DNA of 64,000 nt from Powellomyces hirtus (Eukaryota; Chytridiomycota; Chytridiomycetes; Spizellomycetales; Powellomycetaceae): assembly GCA_025526995.1 (NCBI GenBank), contig JAHLKG010000033.1, forward strand, positions 62,001 to 126,000. The letters run 5' to 3'. The number at the start of each line of letters is the position of its first letter. Within the stretch, counting starts at the first letter, position 1. Shown piece after piece: positions 1-13,105 of this stretch. The notes under the pieces are model-generated. The model was given only the letters and a program-made list of their open reading frames with translations, was not told where the DNA came from and did not search any database. Made by a program: the position numbers and the translations under genes.

Positions 1-337
1 ACAAGGCAGTCAAAGAGGAAGAGAGGGATGTTTAAGAGCTTCTCATGTGGAACCGAGTGGACGAACATAAGCGCAGAGCTATTGGACGCCCGTTGACAAA
101 ATCAGTCCCCTTCCTGAACCCTTGTATCTCTCACCAAAGAGCTTATCCTTCCCGCATTGTTACAATATACCATCTCGAAGTTTAATGTCAGGTGTCCATC
201 AGGGTATATCCGCCTTTATGTTTCTGAACTGGCGTGGGCAGCTACGTTGGCGGGCTATGTACTGTCTAAAAAGGGGAGGAATCCGTGAGAACTACGGATG
301 AGCTGTAGGGTTAAGATTAGGCGGGTCATAGTGTCGA

Positions 338-2633
338 TTACTGGACGGTGGTTTCTTGAGGTCGTGGGACTCGATATGTTGAGGCGGGCTGAAAAGGCGA
401 GGATATGTCTTGATGGTCAGCGACCTGAACATGCAAATACAAAGAACCCGCCAGCCTCACCTGTTCGCCGTGGTTTCGCAGTGACAGGGTTTTGTTCCAT
501 TTGACGAATAGTCCATGCGATGGTTCACATGTGAAGTAGCGCTTTCCTTGTATAATACCATCGTGCTTTCCCACTATGACCGCAAACAGATCAGACTCAG
601 CACGATCCTCTCCGCATGCAAAGGGGTACGTGTGAGGTCCATCCACTCACCTGGTAGGTCTAGCGCTACTCCACACCAGATACCGGTTTCTGGATGTGCT
701 TCGAAGGTTCCGACATATGTCAAGGTACCCAAATATGGCTGTCCTCGAATATTGATTGCCACGCGATCTCCGAGTTTCCGATCGCACGCTACAGCGTCGC
801 CCGGTGCTTGGAAATTTGCTTCGGCGGGTTGTTGATGACGAGCCGAGTGCAGGTTGCGCGACGTTTGTATAGGCGCGGTCTTGGGGCGAGGCACTAAGGT
901 AAAATGGCATAAAGAGGTGCAGAACCCACTGTGAGCGCCTAGATCAGACGGTTGCTGGCAATCTGTGTAAAGAACTTACAGTGCTCTGACAAATTGGGAC
1001 CCGACCCCCACCACCATCGGTTTCCACTTTCCGGATGATTGCCCGTGGCCGGCGGCGGGTTCATGGCAAAGTAGTCCGAGTTCAGTGAGCGCGTTGCTCC
1101 AGCAGCTGTGCGCGTGAGACTGCGTGCGGTAACTCCATCTACTGTGCGTGGTAAATATGGGAAGTAGTTCGTCTGAGTGCGTGAGAAAAGAAAGATCAGA
1201 TCCTGCAGACGGTAGTTCGCTCGGGTTATTTGAAGCGATGCATGTACTAACTTCGATCAATGGATCTGCTAATGAATTTCGCTGGAATCTAAGTCTTCGC
1301 ACTTCTCGACGAAGCTTTTGCACAAGGATCTGATAAGCCTGTTGGGCGGAACGCAAATGTTAGGCTATCTTGGGTAGCGGGTCACGATTTCCTATGTTGC
1401 GGTATTACCTTTTTCTGTCTATCATAAAGGATTCGAGCTTCCTTGTCCAAGGGGTGGTTTGTCTGCGCCCGCGGAGACATCGCATTAGCCTGTAAGATGA
1501 CATGAGTACACTCTGGTATCCAGTCGACTTGGCTGGCAGCGCTCGTTCTTACTGCGCGCAGCTCAGCTTCTCGTGACCGCAGCAGGTCTATGGCGTTCTC
1601 GCGTTCGCCGAGTTGTTGCTTGAGCGCCGCCACCTGATTTCGCAGCTGCAGGACAAGCGACTGGCCCGTGGCATCTTTTTTTCGCTTCATTTCCAGTTCA
1701 TCCCGAGGGGCCTGATACACCAACCAGAATCACCGGATTAGGCACGCGAAAAGCACGCATGGAGGTCGAGAACCAGTAGCTATCTCATACCTTCTTGGGA
1801 GCCACGATGTGTACGGCATGAGTGTCCTTTGGATCTAGCTTTTTGTCCGATGGATGAGATTTGAGGTTGCTGCGAGATGCAGACCGGGATGTGACAGAAG
1901 GGATTGCGGCTTCGGACTGAGTAGTCTGTGCTCGTTGTTCGTGTAATGATGATGATGATGCGGTAGACAGAACCCGAGAGCCCCCGCGTGAGGATTGTGG
2001 CCGGGTGCCTGCTGTGGTTGCCGCATTGGAAGCCAGCGGAGGTAATGCAGCATCTGCTAGTGAGTTAGTGGAGTTCAGACGAGAATTTAGAGCGGAAGGG
2101 TGGTTGCTTGCTGTGCGGCTGCCGGGTTGCTTGGCCAGCTTGTTGGTAGATGAGCTAATCCCTGGCAGCGCACGTTGAGATCCATGTGCTACATCTTTCA
2201 CTGATCCATGAGCGCTAAGTGCGTTTTCCCCGGCGGTTTCGAAGTCATCCACATCATACGAATCGGCCTCGTGATGTTCTCGCGGTTCAGCGCTTTTGGG
2301 GCGTGCTTGCTGCCTCCTGCTTCCCTCATCCTCCTTATCAAAATTACTGTCGCTGTAATTTCCAGCTGCGTTGCTGGCCGCGATTTCGTTTGCAGCAAGT
2401 TCTCCCTTTGCTGGATGCATCACGACAACTCCCCCCTCATTTTCACTCTGTAGCTCTTCTCTCGCACTGTCCAGCGTGCGATGCATGATTCGTGATGCCC
2501 AATTGGACATTGTCCCAGCCGGGGCTTCGGGCTGCCCGCCGTCGAAATCGGACTCGTAACCCGCCTCTGGTTCTGGTTCTGACACGTTCTGCTTCGACGC
2601 CCTTCCGGTCCGTGGTCGAGCAGACTCTGTCAT
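338..2633 (-). CDS. CAP-Gly domain protein with coiled coil (six exons)
   Basis: Spliced model, exons 2633-1791, 1711-1409, 1338-1252, 1172-980, 893-651 and 573-338; the frame closes to about 634 aa. The first ~280 residues are low-complexity, rich in S, A, E and D. Exons 2-3 encode heptad-like helix (LRNQVAALKQQLGERENA, LVQKLRREVRRLRF). Exons 5-6 together make a CAP-Gly domain near the C terminus, about residues 515-590: a GDRVAINIRGQ start, the core ETGIWCGVALDLPVGKHDG split by the 650-574 intron, then GKRYF and the CEPSHGLFV end. CAP-Gly domains bind microtubule or EB-protein tails, so a cytoskeletal or centrosomal role is inferred. A C-terminal CAP-Gly after coiled coil recalls CAP350-like proteins more than CLIP-170, but orthology is not established. 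A possible 36-nt intron at 460-425 stays in frame and was left as coding. Confidence 0.8.
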
Positions 2634-3034
2634 CGTGCGAATTTCTGTTTGAAAGAGCCGTTATATAATTGATGTTGGGAGACGTAGAGGTCACCGAATT
2701 TCAACAAGTTTGGCTTCGCTCTAGAATCGTATAAAGAAGCTGAAATCTATTTGGCTCAGGGAAGGCCAAAGAAGTGCATTGGATGTCACGGTCACAGTGG
2801 AAGCGTCGGAGTCAAAAACCATCCAATCCAATCATGGAGCAAAAAAAAGTTTTGAGGATCTCAACGTTCGAAAAAATAGGGGTCCATATCATTTTCTTTT
2901 CAAAGTCTCCGAATAGCCAAAAATAGATACGCATTTTCGTCAGGACAAAAATACAAACTTGCTTCCAAACCGCACATTCTTAGCAAAGAATAAAATCGGA
3001 AACCATTATAGACCTGGGTGCGTCTGCCTGCAAA
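2634..3034. promoter_or_regulatory. Divergent intergenic region, CAP-Gly gene / kinase gene
   Basis: About 400 bp separating two divergently transcribed genes, so it should hold both promoters. It contains A-rich runs near 2840-2880 but no gene and no motif that I can assign with confidence. Confidence 0.4.
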
Positions 3035-4869
3035 ATGTCGATAAATTGGGGAGATTTGACAGATTTTCAGGACATATCGTCTGGCAGCTTTGGCATTGTT
3101 CGAAAGTGAGTATCGAGAACGAGCAACAAATACGTTGCGTGTTGTCCCGTTTGATATTGACAGTTCTTTCCATAGGGCAGACTATCTGGGCACTGATGTG
3201 GCGGTGAAGGAGTTTCTCGACATTTCTGATCAGCCAGGGTTTGACGTGCAGAAATATATCGGGAGAGAAGTGGAGATTCTCGGGTAACGCGACGCACGGC
3301 AATCCAAGCTCCAGATCACAGTATATTCTAATGGAATACATCAATCTAGGTCGGTGCATCATCCCAACGTGCTACAGTTTATGGGAATATGCGTGCACGA
3401 GAAGAAAGTGTATCTGGTCACGGAGCTAATTACTGGTGGGCACCTGAAAGCATGGATTCAAGGGGCAAAGAAGGACACGAGTTGGAGATTGCGCGTCAGC
3501 TTTGCTACAGAGTGAGGGCTCTTCGCTACCCATGAGCAGTAAGCGCTAAACTGCAGTGGCTAATGGACCTTACTCATCGCAGTATTGCGCGGGCATTGGT
3601 CTACCTTCATGCGCATCGAATCATTCATCGAGATCTGAAAAGCGAGAACCTTTTGCTCACCGGTAGGTGGTTTGCCACATGAGCGTGAGCTTATAGCGCT
3701 GTGGACTGAGGTGCCCAACAACTCTTTCAATTGACCTAAGAGAACTTTCGATTGAAGATATGTGATTTTGGACTATCGAGGTAAAGGCTGCCTGTTGTAG
3801 CGCTATCACAAAAGTGTGCGGACAATATAATTTAGCCATTCGCGTTGCTGGGTGCAGAGAGGTTGCCTTGACCATAGATGAGAAGAATAGGCTCTCATTT
3901 TGCGGGACAGATGGCTACATGGGTAAGAGACAATGCGGCGACCGTGGTAGCTGAGGATTGCATATCTGACCACCACCTCCACTGACAGCACCGGAAATCA
4001 TTCTGGGGATGAGTTTCGACGAACGAGTAGATATTTTCTCGTACGGCATCATTCTTTGCGAAATTATTACCATGTCAGCTGCCGACAAGCAAACATTTCA
4101 ACGGGAGACGCCATTCTTCGGTATCGATCCCGCGACAGTCAAACCAGATGACCCTGCCGGGTGTCCGCGGGAGCTGCTTGAGATTGCGATAGCATGCACG
4201 GACGCGGACCCTGACAAACGGCCCATTTTGAAGGATGTGCTGGTGAAGCTCCGGAAACTTGAGACTGAGTTGATGAAGGAAGTGCCGTTGAACTTTGGCG
4301 TGTTGGGGTCGGATCAGGCTCTGTCACCGGAAGGGCGAAGCCCCTCGATCGGAAGCTTGGATGGCAGTGTCGCCGATGAGAGTGTCGACCTGGGAAACTC
4401 ATCGACCCATTCCGGTGAGCGTGCAGTCCAAGACACTTCGGTCACCAATGTAGGCTTCAACATAGGATGGGGTCACTCATATTTACTTTCTCTAGTCGCA
4501 AGTGTAGACCCAACGTTTGTCGCTTCCCCAGCCTCCGCGGGTGGTTCTACAAATGCTGCAACGATTCGCCGGATAGGCCATTATGTACCTCACAGATTTT
4601 CGCTCATCTCTCGACCGACAATGGCAAAATGTGAGGTTTGCCACAAGCGGATGGGGCTTTCCAAAAAACATCTCCAATGCGACGGTAGGTCTGGCCTCTA
4701 AATGGTAACATTGGGAAATGCACTTTTAACAGTCGTGTTCGCAGATTGCATGTCGGTATACCACAAACGGTGTGGACCGCAAGCGACACCAGCGTGTGGA
4801 CTATCCTCTGAATTGCGAACGTCTCTGGAGCTACTGGAGCCCCGAAAGCCGTTAGCCGCTCAGAGATGA
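3035..4869 (+). CDS. LIMK/TESK-like TKL protein kinase with C-terminal C1 domain
   Basis: Eight exons: 3035-3105, 3176-3283, 3350-3511, 3583-3662, 3741-3780, 3858-3922, 3989-4684 and 4745-4869; the frame closes to about 448 aa. The kinase domain starts almost at the N terminus: glycine loop SSGSFGIV, catalytic lysine in VAVKEF (K35), HRDLKSEN catalytic loop, CDFGLSR, GTDGYMAPE, and DERVDIFSYGIILCEII, which is LIMK/TESK-like. All catalytic residues are present. A linker rich in S, G and D follows, then a complete C1 finger with spacing H-x12-C-x2-C-x12-C-x2-C-x4-H-x2-C-x7-C, whose last two ligand groups lie in exon 8. C1 domains bind diacylglycerol or act as protein-binding zinc folds, so membrane-linked signalling is inferred. 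No LIM or PDZ domain is seen. The HxDLKxEN loop and TKL-like subdomains make serine/threonine or dual specificity likely. Confidence 0.85.
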
Positions 4870-5291
4870 CGAATCCATCTTCACTGCATTTTCGTAACTC
4901 CGATCGCTTTCGTAAGCATGCGTCAGCAGCCGCGATGCGGGACTGCACAACCCTCCATTGCCACCGGAACTGAAATTTGACAGAGCTACTCAACGATTCT
5001 GGACGTATTAAATCCAAATCCTTTCTGCGCCCTACTGCTTGTTGATGCGTTTAAATAGAAACATTCCCATTTTCGTTGCATCATCTGAGATGCACATAGA
5101 TTGACCGCGAGAAAATGACGGAAGCATTCCATGCCATGTATTGTATCGTAGACCTACGTACGGTATCCAGCAGCAAGGCGTGCCACTCAAACTGGGACAC
5201 AGCCTTTCCACGTCAGGGATGGCTTCCTATCGAATTGAGAATATATACAGCCGCCGCCGCAGCACGAGCTTCAAGATCCCACCCATTTCCT
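4870..5291. other. Convergent intergenic region
   Basis: About 420 bp between the 3' ends of the kinase gene (+) and SMD1 (-). It should hold both 3' UTRs. I see no further gene. Confidence 0.4.
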
Positions 5292-5796
5292 CTACATTCC
5301 TCGTCCCCGTCCGCGTCCACGACCTCCTCCCCGTCCTCCGCGGCCGCCCCTGGTGCCACGACCTCGCCCAGCGGATGGCTTTCCCTCCTTCTTGCCTTTG
5401 CTCTTCACTGAATCGTCGACTAGCAGTGTGTCGAGGGGAAGCGAGTCTGGGAGGATGAAATATCGGACGTTGTTTCCTCGGATGGAAAGAGTCTCAAGGT
5501 TGACTGGATCTTTGTTGCGAATCGTCATTTTGACCGACTTCAGGTGGGTATTCATTTGCATGTCCACTCCAGTTATTGTTCCGTGAACGACAGTTCCATT
5601 TTTCAGTTCAATCGTGACCGTTTCATTGTTACATTTCATGAGAAATCTGAATATCGAGATGACAGCACGATGAGTAAACGGCCGTTCAGTAAAGAAACCA
5701 CCCACACAATCAAGATCTCTCAACTGCTCGCTCAAGCAGCGGCCAGAAAAAACCATGCGGCTGCTCCAGAAGCTGTTCTCACCTGACGAGTTTCAT
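5292..5796 (-). CDS. SMD1: Small nuclear ribonucleoprotein SmD1
   Basis: Two exons, 5796-5783 and 5646-5292, about 122 aa. The tiny first exon encodes only MKLV plus part of an R codon. Splicing restores the invariant start [20 protein letters not shown], which decides the start codon. The Sm1 motif ([17 protein letters not shown]) and Sm2 motif ([20 protein letters not shown]) are intact. The C terminus is an RG/GRG-rich tail typical of SmD1, which is normally dimethylated on arginine and contacts SMN-type assembly factors. SmD1 is part of the heptameric Sm ring on U1, U2, U4 and U5 snRNAs in the nucleus. Length matches the family (about 119 aa in animals). Transcribed divergently from ATP2. 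Confidence 0.95.
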
Positions 5797-6246
5797 CTTA
5801 AGGTGTTGTGCTGCCCTGCCGGTAAAAGGTGTAGGAATGCAGATGGGTGTTGGGGAGTGATCTGACGGGGTGCTTGGCCTCACTGCTACAAGCTGCACGA
5901 ATTCGTCGTCGCTCGCAGTCGGTGCAGTTCAGCCGGTTCCAGCCTGCCAGCCTGCATTCTCCGGATCGAATCACGCTTCGTGGAGTACAGTCACATGACT
6001 TTCTTATCACGTGCGTCATCTACCGGGTTGCCATGCGCAATTGGCTGAATAGCGCCTCATTTGAGATGTGAATGATGATGGCTGTTGCTACGCGAAGGCA
6101 CAGTCTCGGGTGCGTTGCTGGGCAGGCCGGGCGGGGCCGTTTTCGCAAGAGACACATCCGCCCGTTCCCACGCCCCTCGCCTTTAGCAGCTCGAGTGCTT
6201 CTGTTCTTCCCCCTTTCCCCCCCATCAGACAGGCAGACAACCCAAA
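5797..6246. promoter_or_regulatory. Bidirectional promoter region between SMD1 and ATP2
   Basis: About 450 bp separates the two start codons. It holds a palindromic CACGTG at 6008-6013 and an inverted CCAAT box (ATTGG) at 6040-6044. CCAAT boxes are the target of the HAP/NF-Y complex, which in yeasts drives respiratory genes, so control of ATP2 by HAP is plausible. This is inference from short motifs only. Confidence 0.35.
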
Positions 6247-8223
<1,977 letters not shown>

Positions 8224-9442
8224 GCAGCAAATCGATGTAAAAAATACCATTAGGACGGAGGGCTACGCACTGGGAAATGCCTAGAAACGGTAATATATAG
8301 TTTTTATTGTGTTAAGCACGTCACGGACAGCCGGCCCCTCCTCCTGGTCTGTGCGGCTCATTATACCGAGGAGATGTTGCAATTTCCTCGCGGAAAAAAA
8401 CACAAAATGTCATCCTCATTCATCTCGCATCCAAAAAACATTTCTCATGCGTTGGATCAGTTGCAAAGGTTTAATGATTTTTGCGAATATCTCGAATATC
8501 TTGTACGCCACGACCAAATCAGGAGGATGCGTCCTGTGCTAATGTGCAGACATGTTTCATGGCGACGCCGTGCGTCAAGGGACGGATTGTTAAATTCACG
8601 GTGGATGATGGCCACACCTGATGAGTGCTGGCAGACGTTCCTTCCTGCGCCATATCAAATGAGTTCATTACAACTTTGCCAAGCGGTCCTTTCTTTCAAC
8701 TTTGAAGGGAGTAAATAAAACTCGGGTTGCATGATGATTGGCTCTAAATGTAGGCTCCTCTCGTCGAGGCTTGCGGCCAAACAACGGGCGGCCGATAACC
8801 TGATGCGACCAATCAGCGCCTAGGATTACGCAAGCAAGAAAGACGAATGGCAACAACAACACCCTTTTCTCTTTGGCAACCCTCGCTGTGCTAAGTCCAC
8901 GTGACAGGCATGCTTGCGGGGAGTGAGATGATGATGAGATCCACGAAGCAACTTGTTCTTCATTTAGCGGAGCCGCCTCTGGCCAATCCCCGGCTCTCCT
9001 TCCTCCAGCCAACCAGACCGCACCTCGCAGCTGCTCCAACAAAGGTAAGCACAGCAAGGCAAGGCCCCCAACAACCAAACCGTCCGACTATCGCCAGTCC
9101 CCCCCCCCGCGCAATGGCTAGTCACTACAAACTTCCATCGAGAGGATGCATGGGCGGGCGTCGGGGCGGGGGCGCACCAAACTTTCCTCCTGCATCAGAG
9201 GGGGCCAGAAAGCGTCGACAAATGCAGGAAGAACTTTCGTTCGCCCCCCCTACACTCCGACCCTCTGCATCCTTCTCCACGTGGGACAATGCCATCGTCC
9301 CACACTATCAGCAATTAACCGTTTACTGTCCCTTTCTTCTTGTATAGCAGTCCGTATCCGCTTGTGTAGCTTTCTCCTGGGCGCCCCGTTGTGACTACTT
9401 GACGTTCTCCATCGTTTTCTTCCCACGCGCCCGTGTTTCAGA
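8224..9442. promoter_or_regulatory. ATP2 3' region and HAP2 upstream region with CCAAT boxes
   Basis: About 1.2 kb with no convincing gene. The part proximal to HAP2 carries three CCAAT pentamers within 251 bp: ATTGG at 8737-8741 (reverse), CCAAT at 8809-8813 (followed by CA) and CCAAT at 8983-8987. Because HAP2 is itself the CCAAT-contacting subunit, feedback control is possible. No binding data support it. Confidence 0.35.
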
Positions 9443-10550
9443 ATGGAGTCAAACGACAGTCAAAACCAACAGCACCAGCAGCAGTTGCAACAACAACAGC
9501 AACAGCAGCAGCAACAAGCACAGCAGCAAGCGCAAGCTGGGCCCATTGATCCACACCAGTATGCAGCTCTCGTCCAGCAGGCCGCAATGTACCCACAGTA
9601 TGCAAATATGGTACGCTTTTGGTGTCTACCATCGATATGTGTACAAACTGAGCTGATGCTAAAGGTTCTTGTTTCCCATAAACACAGCTTCTCGGACAAT
9701 TATCGGGTCAGATGGGCAATCAACAAATGGCTGCAAATCAGCTTGCTCTAGCCATGAATGCGGCCGCTGCAGCCGCTGCCGCTGCGCAGGCGGCACCTCA
9801 ACCTGATGAACCATTGTATGTCAACGCAAAGCAATATCACCGCATCTTGAAGCGACGGGAAGCTAGAGCAAAGCTGGAAGCCTTGAACCGAGGACGGAGA
9901 GAAAAGGTAAAACCGGCTGTGCTCTTCCCATTCTTCAGAACACCAACGTAGCTATTATCCAGGGTTATATACATGAGTCCCGACATCGTCATGCTATGCG
10001 GCGGCCGCGAGGTCCCGGTGGTCGATTTCTCAGTGCATCTGAGCTCGCAGCTTTGAAAGATCGCGAAGACTCTACGAGCACCGATGCTAGCAGTGCGTCA
10101 ACTCAGCCACCGCCCAAGCAAAAGAGTACTCCTCAACAGGTGCATCAGCGACCATCCATCAACTCGAGGCCGCCACCGGCAGAGACATCTGCAGCCGGAT
10201 CCTTGGCAGCGGGATTTTCAGCAGCTCCGTCAACAACAGCGGTCACAGCTGCTGTCCGACCGCCACCATCAGCATTGAACCACGTAAGGCAACAAGATCA
10301 CCATCAGACCTCGGTTGAAGAAGCGCAACAGCAATCGCTACCCTCGCTTCATGCCCCCAATATGGCGCAGCATCCGCAGCAGCACCATCCGGGCTATGGA
10401 TCGGGTGCGCAACCGCAGCAACCGCCTCAGCAGCATCCTTATCATCAAAATCAACTGCCGCCGCCGGCTAGCCGTCCGATGCCGCAGCATTATGCGCACA
10501 CGGCGCATGCTCAGCGATCGTCGTTACCTCACGCGGCAGGACTACTTTGA
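9443..10550 (+). CDS. HAP2: CCAAT-binding factor subunit HAP2 / NF-YA
   Basis: Three exons, 9443-9610, 9688-9906 and 9963-10550, about 324 aa. The N terminus is polyglutamine (residues about 10-30), followed by an alanine run (81-89). The NF-YA core lies at about residues 98-152: the A1 helix that binds HAP3/HAP5 (PLYVNAKQYHRILKRREAR), a linker, then the A2 DNA-contact helix (YIHESRHRHAMRRPRGPGG). An intron falls exactly between the two sub-domains. The remaining ~170 residues are Q-, P- and H-rich and probably form an activation region. HAP2 enters the heterotrimeric nuclear factor that recognises CCAAT. The A1-A2 linker (LEALNRGRREKG) differs slightly from yeast and human sequences; the DNA-contact residues are kept. 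Confidence 0.95.
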
Positions 10551-10929
10551 GAATGTTCATGTCAACGTGTTCGCCGTATGATTTGACCTTCAATCATCCC
10601 TCATCGCCTTGTGCTCTTGTATCATATCGTTTTGGCTATCACTTTTCTATTTATTTATAACTTGCACATGCTTTGCTGTTAGAAAGTTGCTGTATTAGTA
10701 GCTTAGTAGCCCAAGTGCAATCTCATCTTTTTGTATGGCCCCAAAAGTACAACAATGGCAAATTGAATCGCTTCGCCTGAGGGGTCTCAGTCAGTCAACG
10801 CTTGTGAGCGCATTTTGTTTCAAGGAACGTGGTCTCCAGGATTATGATCGAGTGTGAAGGCATTGCGCACCCGGTTTAAACCAAATGTCTTCTTGAGGCA
10901 TTCTTATGGATGAACTTTGCAGAACACCA
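10551..10929. other. Convergent intergenic region
   Basis: About 380 bp between the 3' ends of HAP2 (+) and the TMEM18-NUS1 gene (-). T-rich near 10620-10720, consistent with 3' UTR. No gene seen. Confidence 0.4.
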
Positions 10930-12678
10930 TCACTTGCCAAACCGCTGTTGACAAGTCGCATACCGGTCCAAACCCTCGACGAAAGCCGCATGAGTCAAGT
11001 CGCCCGGTATCGCTCTACCATGAGCATGTCGAGATGTATAACGTCAGATTTACAAAAACAAGATGCAAAGGAGCTTGGACGCTTGGTGACGATACTTACG
11101 TGAATTCCGATAATCGTATGTCCCACGGCAAAAAGTTGCCAATCTGGATACTGTCAGAGTGGGTGTGCGTCAGGAAGACGAGGTTTGGTTCTGGAGTTGG
11201 CAGTGGGACTTTGCCTTGAATGGGATAGAGAGCAGTGTGAGCCGAGGATAGAAACAGGCCAAGAGATGCTTGATTCACGGTCACGCTTCACCTGCTCTGA
11301 GCGCCGTATCTACACTCTCGACAGTAACCTGAGGCGCCGACGGGTCGGCAGCAAATGTGCGTGCGACATCGACTAGTGCCGCACGACCTTCGTTGTCGGA
11401 CACGATGTTGACGTAGAGCATTGGGTGGGCTGATGGTTGTGAGGAGGGTTTGAGCGGGATTCCAGCGACGAGGACTTGGGTTGTGATGCTGGAGCTGTCG
11501 GCGATGGATTCTGCCATTGTTTTGAGAACTCCTGCAGGTTGGGGGTGATGTCAGATGTACGATGACATGCTAGAGTCATGGAGCGCGTAGAGTGTGAGAC
11601 TTACCTGATGCGTCGTGGACGGTCAGAACACGAACATTGTGGTCCATGCACCATGTCGCGACCCGAATAACCGTCTGGGCATCAGGCACGTTGGAGCCGC
11701 GGAAAGATACTGCGACGTGGGCGGGTTTGCGGGCGGCGGTTGAGTTGATGTCAAGTCGACTCGGTGGCCCAGCAGTTTGCGATGACGAAAACACTCGTCG
11801 GTATGTCGTGATAGACCAATGCAAGATGTGGGGGAGCAAAGAGATTTGCGGTTCGGGCGTATCTGCTGGCGGCTCGAGCTTGCTGGGGCGTTTACGCTCT
11901 TTAACCTCTTGCTTGGGGCCATCTGCGTTCTTTGACTGCCCGGCAGCTGATTTCATCTTCTGTGCGCGCTGCTTCTGGAATTGCTGAGTTTTTACTTTGA
12001 CTAGCATCTGAGCGGATTGACGCAAAAGTAGTCCCTGGTCGAAGCGATATCGAAACGGATCAGCCAGCGTGTCGCGGCGTCCTCTCTCACTACAGATCCC
12101 ATACCATGAGCAGCATCATATCCAGCAGCAAGGGCGCCGCCCACATGACTCCCATAAAGACACCATGGGCATCAAAGTAGTTTGTGCGCGAGAAGGATCC
12201 ATGGTACTGCGCTCCAAGGTAGTTTATCGGCTTCATGGCTAGAATCAATAGACCTTCAAGAAACGAGAACCAGAGTTAGTTGTAAGCCACCATATCGATA
12301 AGCCCGATATCTTTCTCGGCACGTACCAACTCCCAGGAAGTTGAAGGCAGTGTACGAGTACACATTTCGGGTTACGAGTATCCATGTGAGCAAAATGACA
12401 TGGAAGGCAATGAGGATGCTGATGAACGGTTCGGTCCAATCTACCTAAAATGAACAGAAGCGGCGGGTAAGCTGAATATAACCTTGGAGACATGCACAAC
12501 CGGTGTAATTTTTTACCGCTCCGATAAATTGAGTAGAGTCGTCCACGAATTCTTTTAAGGCTGTCGCGAGAACGCCTGGTACGATCGGTGCCGCTCGAGG
12601 TTGGGAACCATGGGCTTGCCCTGCCAGGGCTTCGAGAACGGATGGAGGGAGTAGTTGTAGGAAGTCCATTGCTTTCAT
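10930..12678 (-). CDS. NUS1: TMEM18-NUS1 fusion: ER/nuclear membrane protein joined to dehydrodolichyl diphosphate synthase subunit
   Basis: Seven exons: 12678-12517, 12444-12327, 12253-12105, 12034-11605, 11531-11292, 11214-11100 and 11014-10930; the frame closes at 432 aa. Residues about 45-180 match TMEM18: VDWTEPFISILIAFH, three hydrophobic segments, FDAHGVFMGVMWAAPLLL, and a basic C-terminal tail (LVKVKTQQFQKQRAQKMK). The same exon then continues with no stop and no new methionine into NUS1/NgBR (from about residue 207): PAHVAVSFRG, VIRVATWCMDHNV, LYVNIVSDNEGR, PEPNLVF, LPWDIRLSEF, and the C-terminal RFG of the conserved RxG motif (R429-G431), which NUS1 supplies to the cis-prenyltransferase active site. 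NUS1 pairs with RER2-type subunits at the ER to make dolichol. TMEM18 is a nuclear-envelope protein in animals. Either this is a true fusion, or NUS1 is translated from an internal start or a separate transcript. The start could also be 12669. Confidence 0.8.
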
Positions 12679-13105
12679 GCGGCTGTTCGGGGGGTGGGTT
12701 TGAGAAGAAGAATGTGGTCGAGAAATGCTTCCGGGAAACTCAGAGAGTGGGCGCGCCCAACATAAATCAAGCTGCACAGCCACCCACTGCGCAGTTGGCT
12801 CAGATAGAGTTTCGTCACAAGACAACAATCCAAACTTTGCAGCGTAGAGAGTTTGCACAGATAAGAAGTAACGTGGGACCAAAATAATATTCATTCGACT
12901 GTTTATGAGTTATGTGTTATGGTTATCTAAGGTATATCTAATACGGTAATTTCTAGTGTCTAAGGTATATATAAACAGCGTTCACCATGGAAGTGTGACC
13001 CCGCCGATGCTTCTCTGAGTATGTACAGCCGCATTGTGGATTTGGAGTTATGCGTGGTTGTGACGCATGCGTGTGCGTGGGCCATGCGTTGGATGGGGGG
13101 CTGCC
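12679..13105. other. Intergenic region upstream of TMEM18-NUS1 and 3' of the C2H2 gene
   Basis: About 430 bp. It holds a short imperfect direct repeat built on TCTAAGGTATAT (12928-12939 and 12959-12970), otherwise AT-rich. No gene seen. Confidence 0.4.

Noticed and set aside
425..460. Possible 36-nt intron in the last exon of the CAP-Gly gene
   Set aside because: Too short for this genome's introns, and retaining it keeps the frame; both readings end at the same stop.
4450..4495. Possible 46-nt intron in the kinase gene (GTAGGC ... TAG)
   Set aside because: Removing it brings a stop codon into frame within a few codons; reading through keeps the C1 domain in frame.
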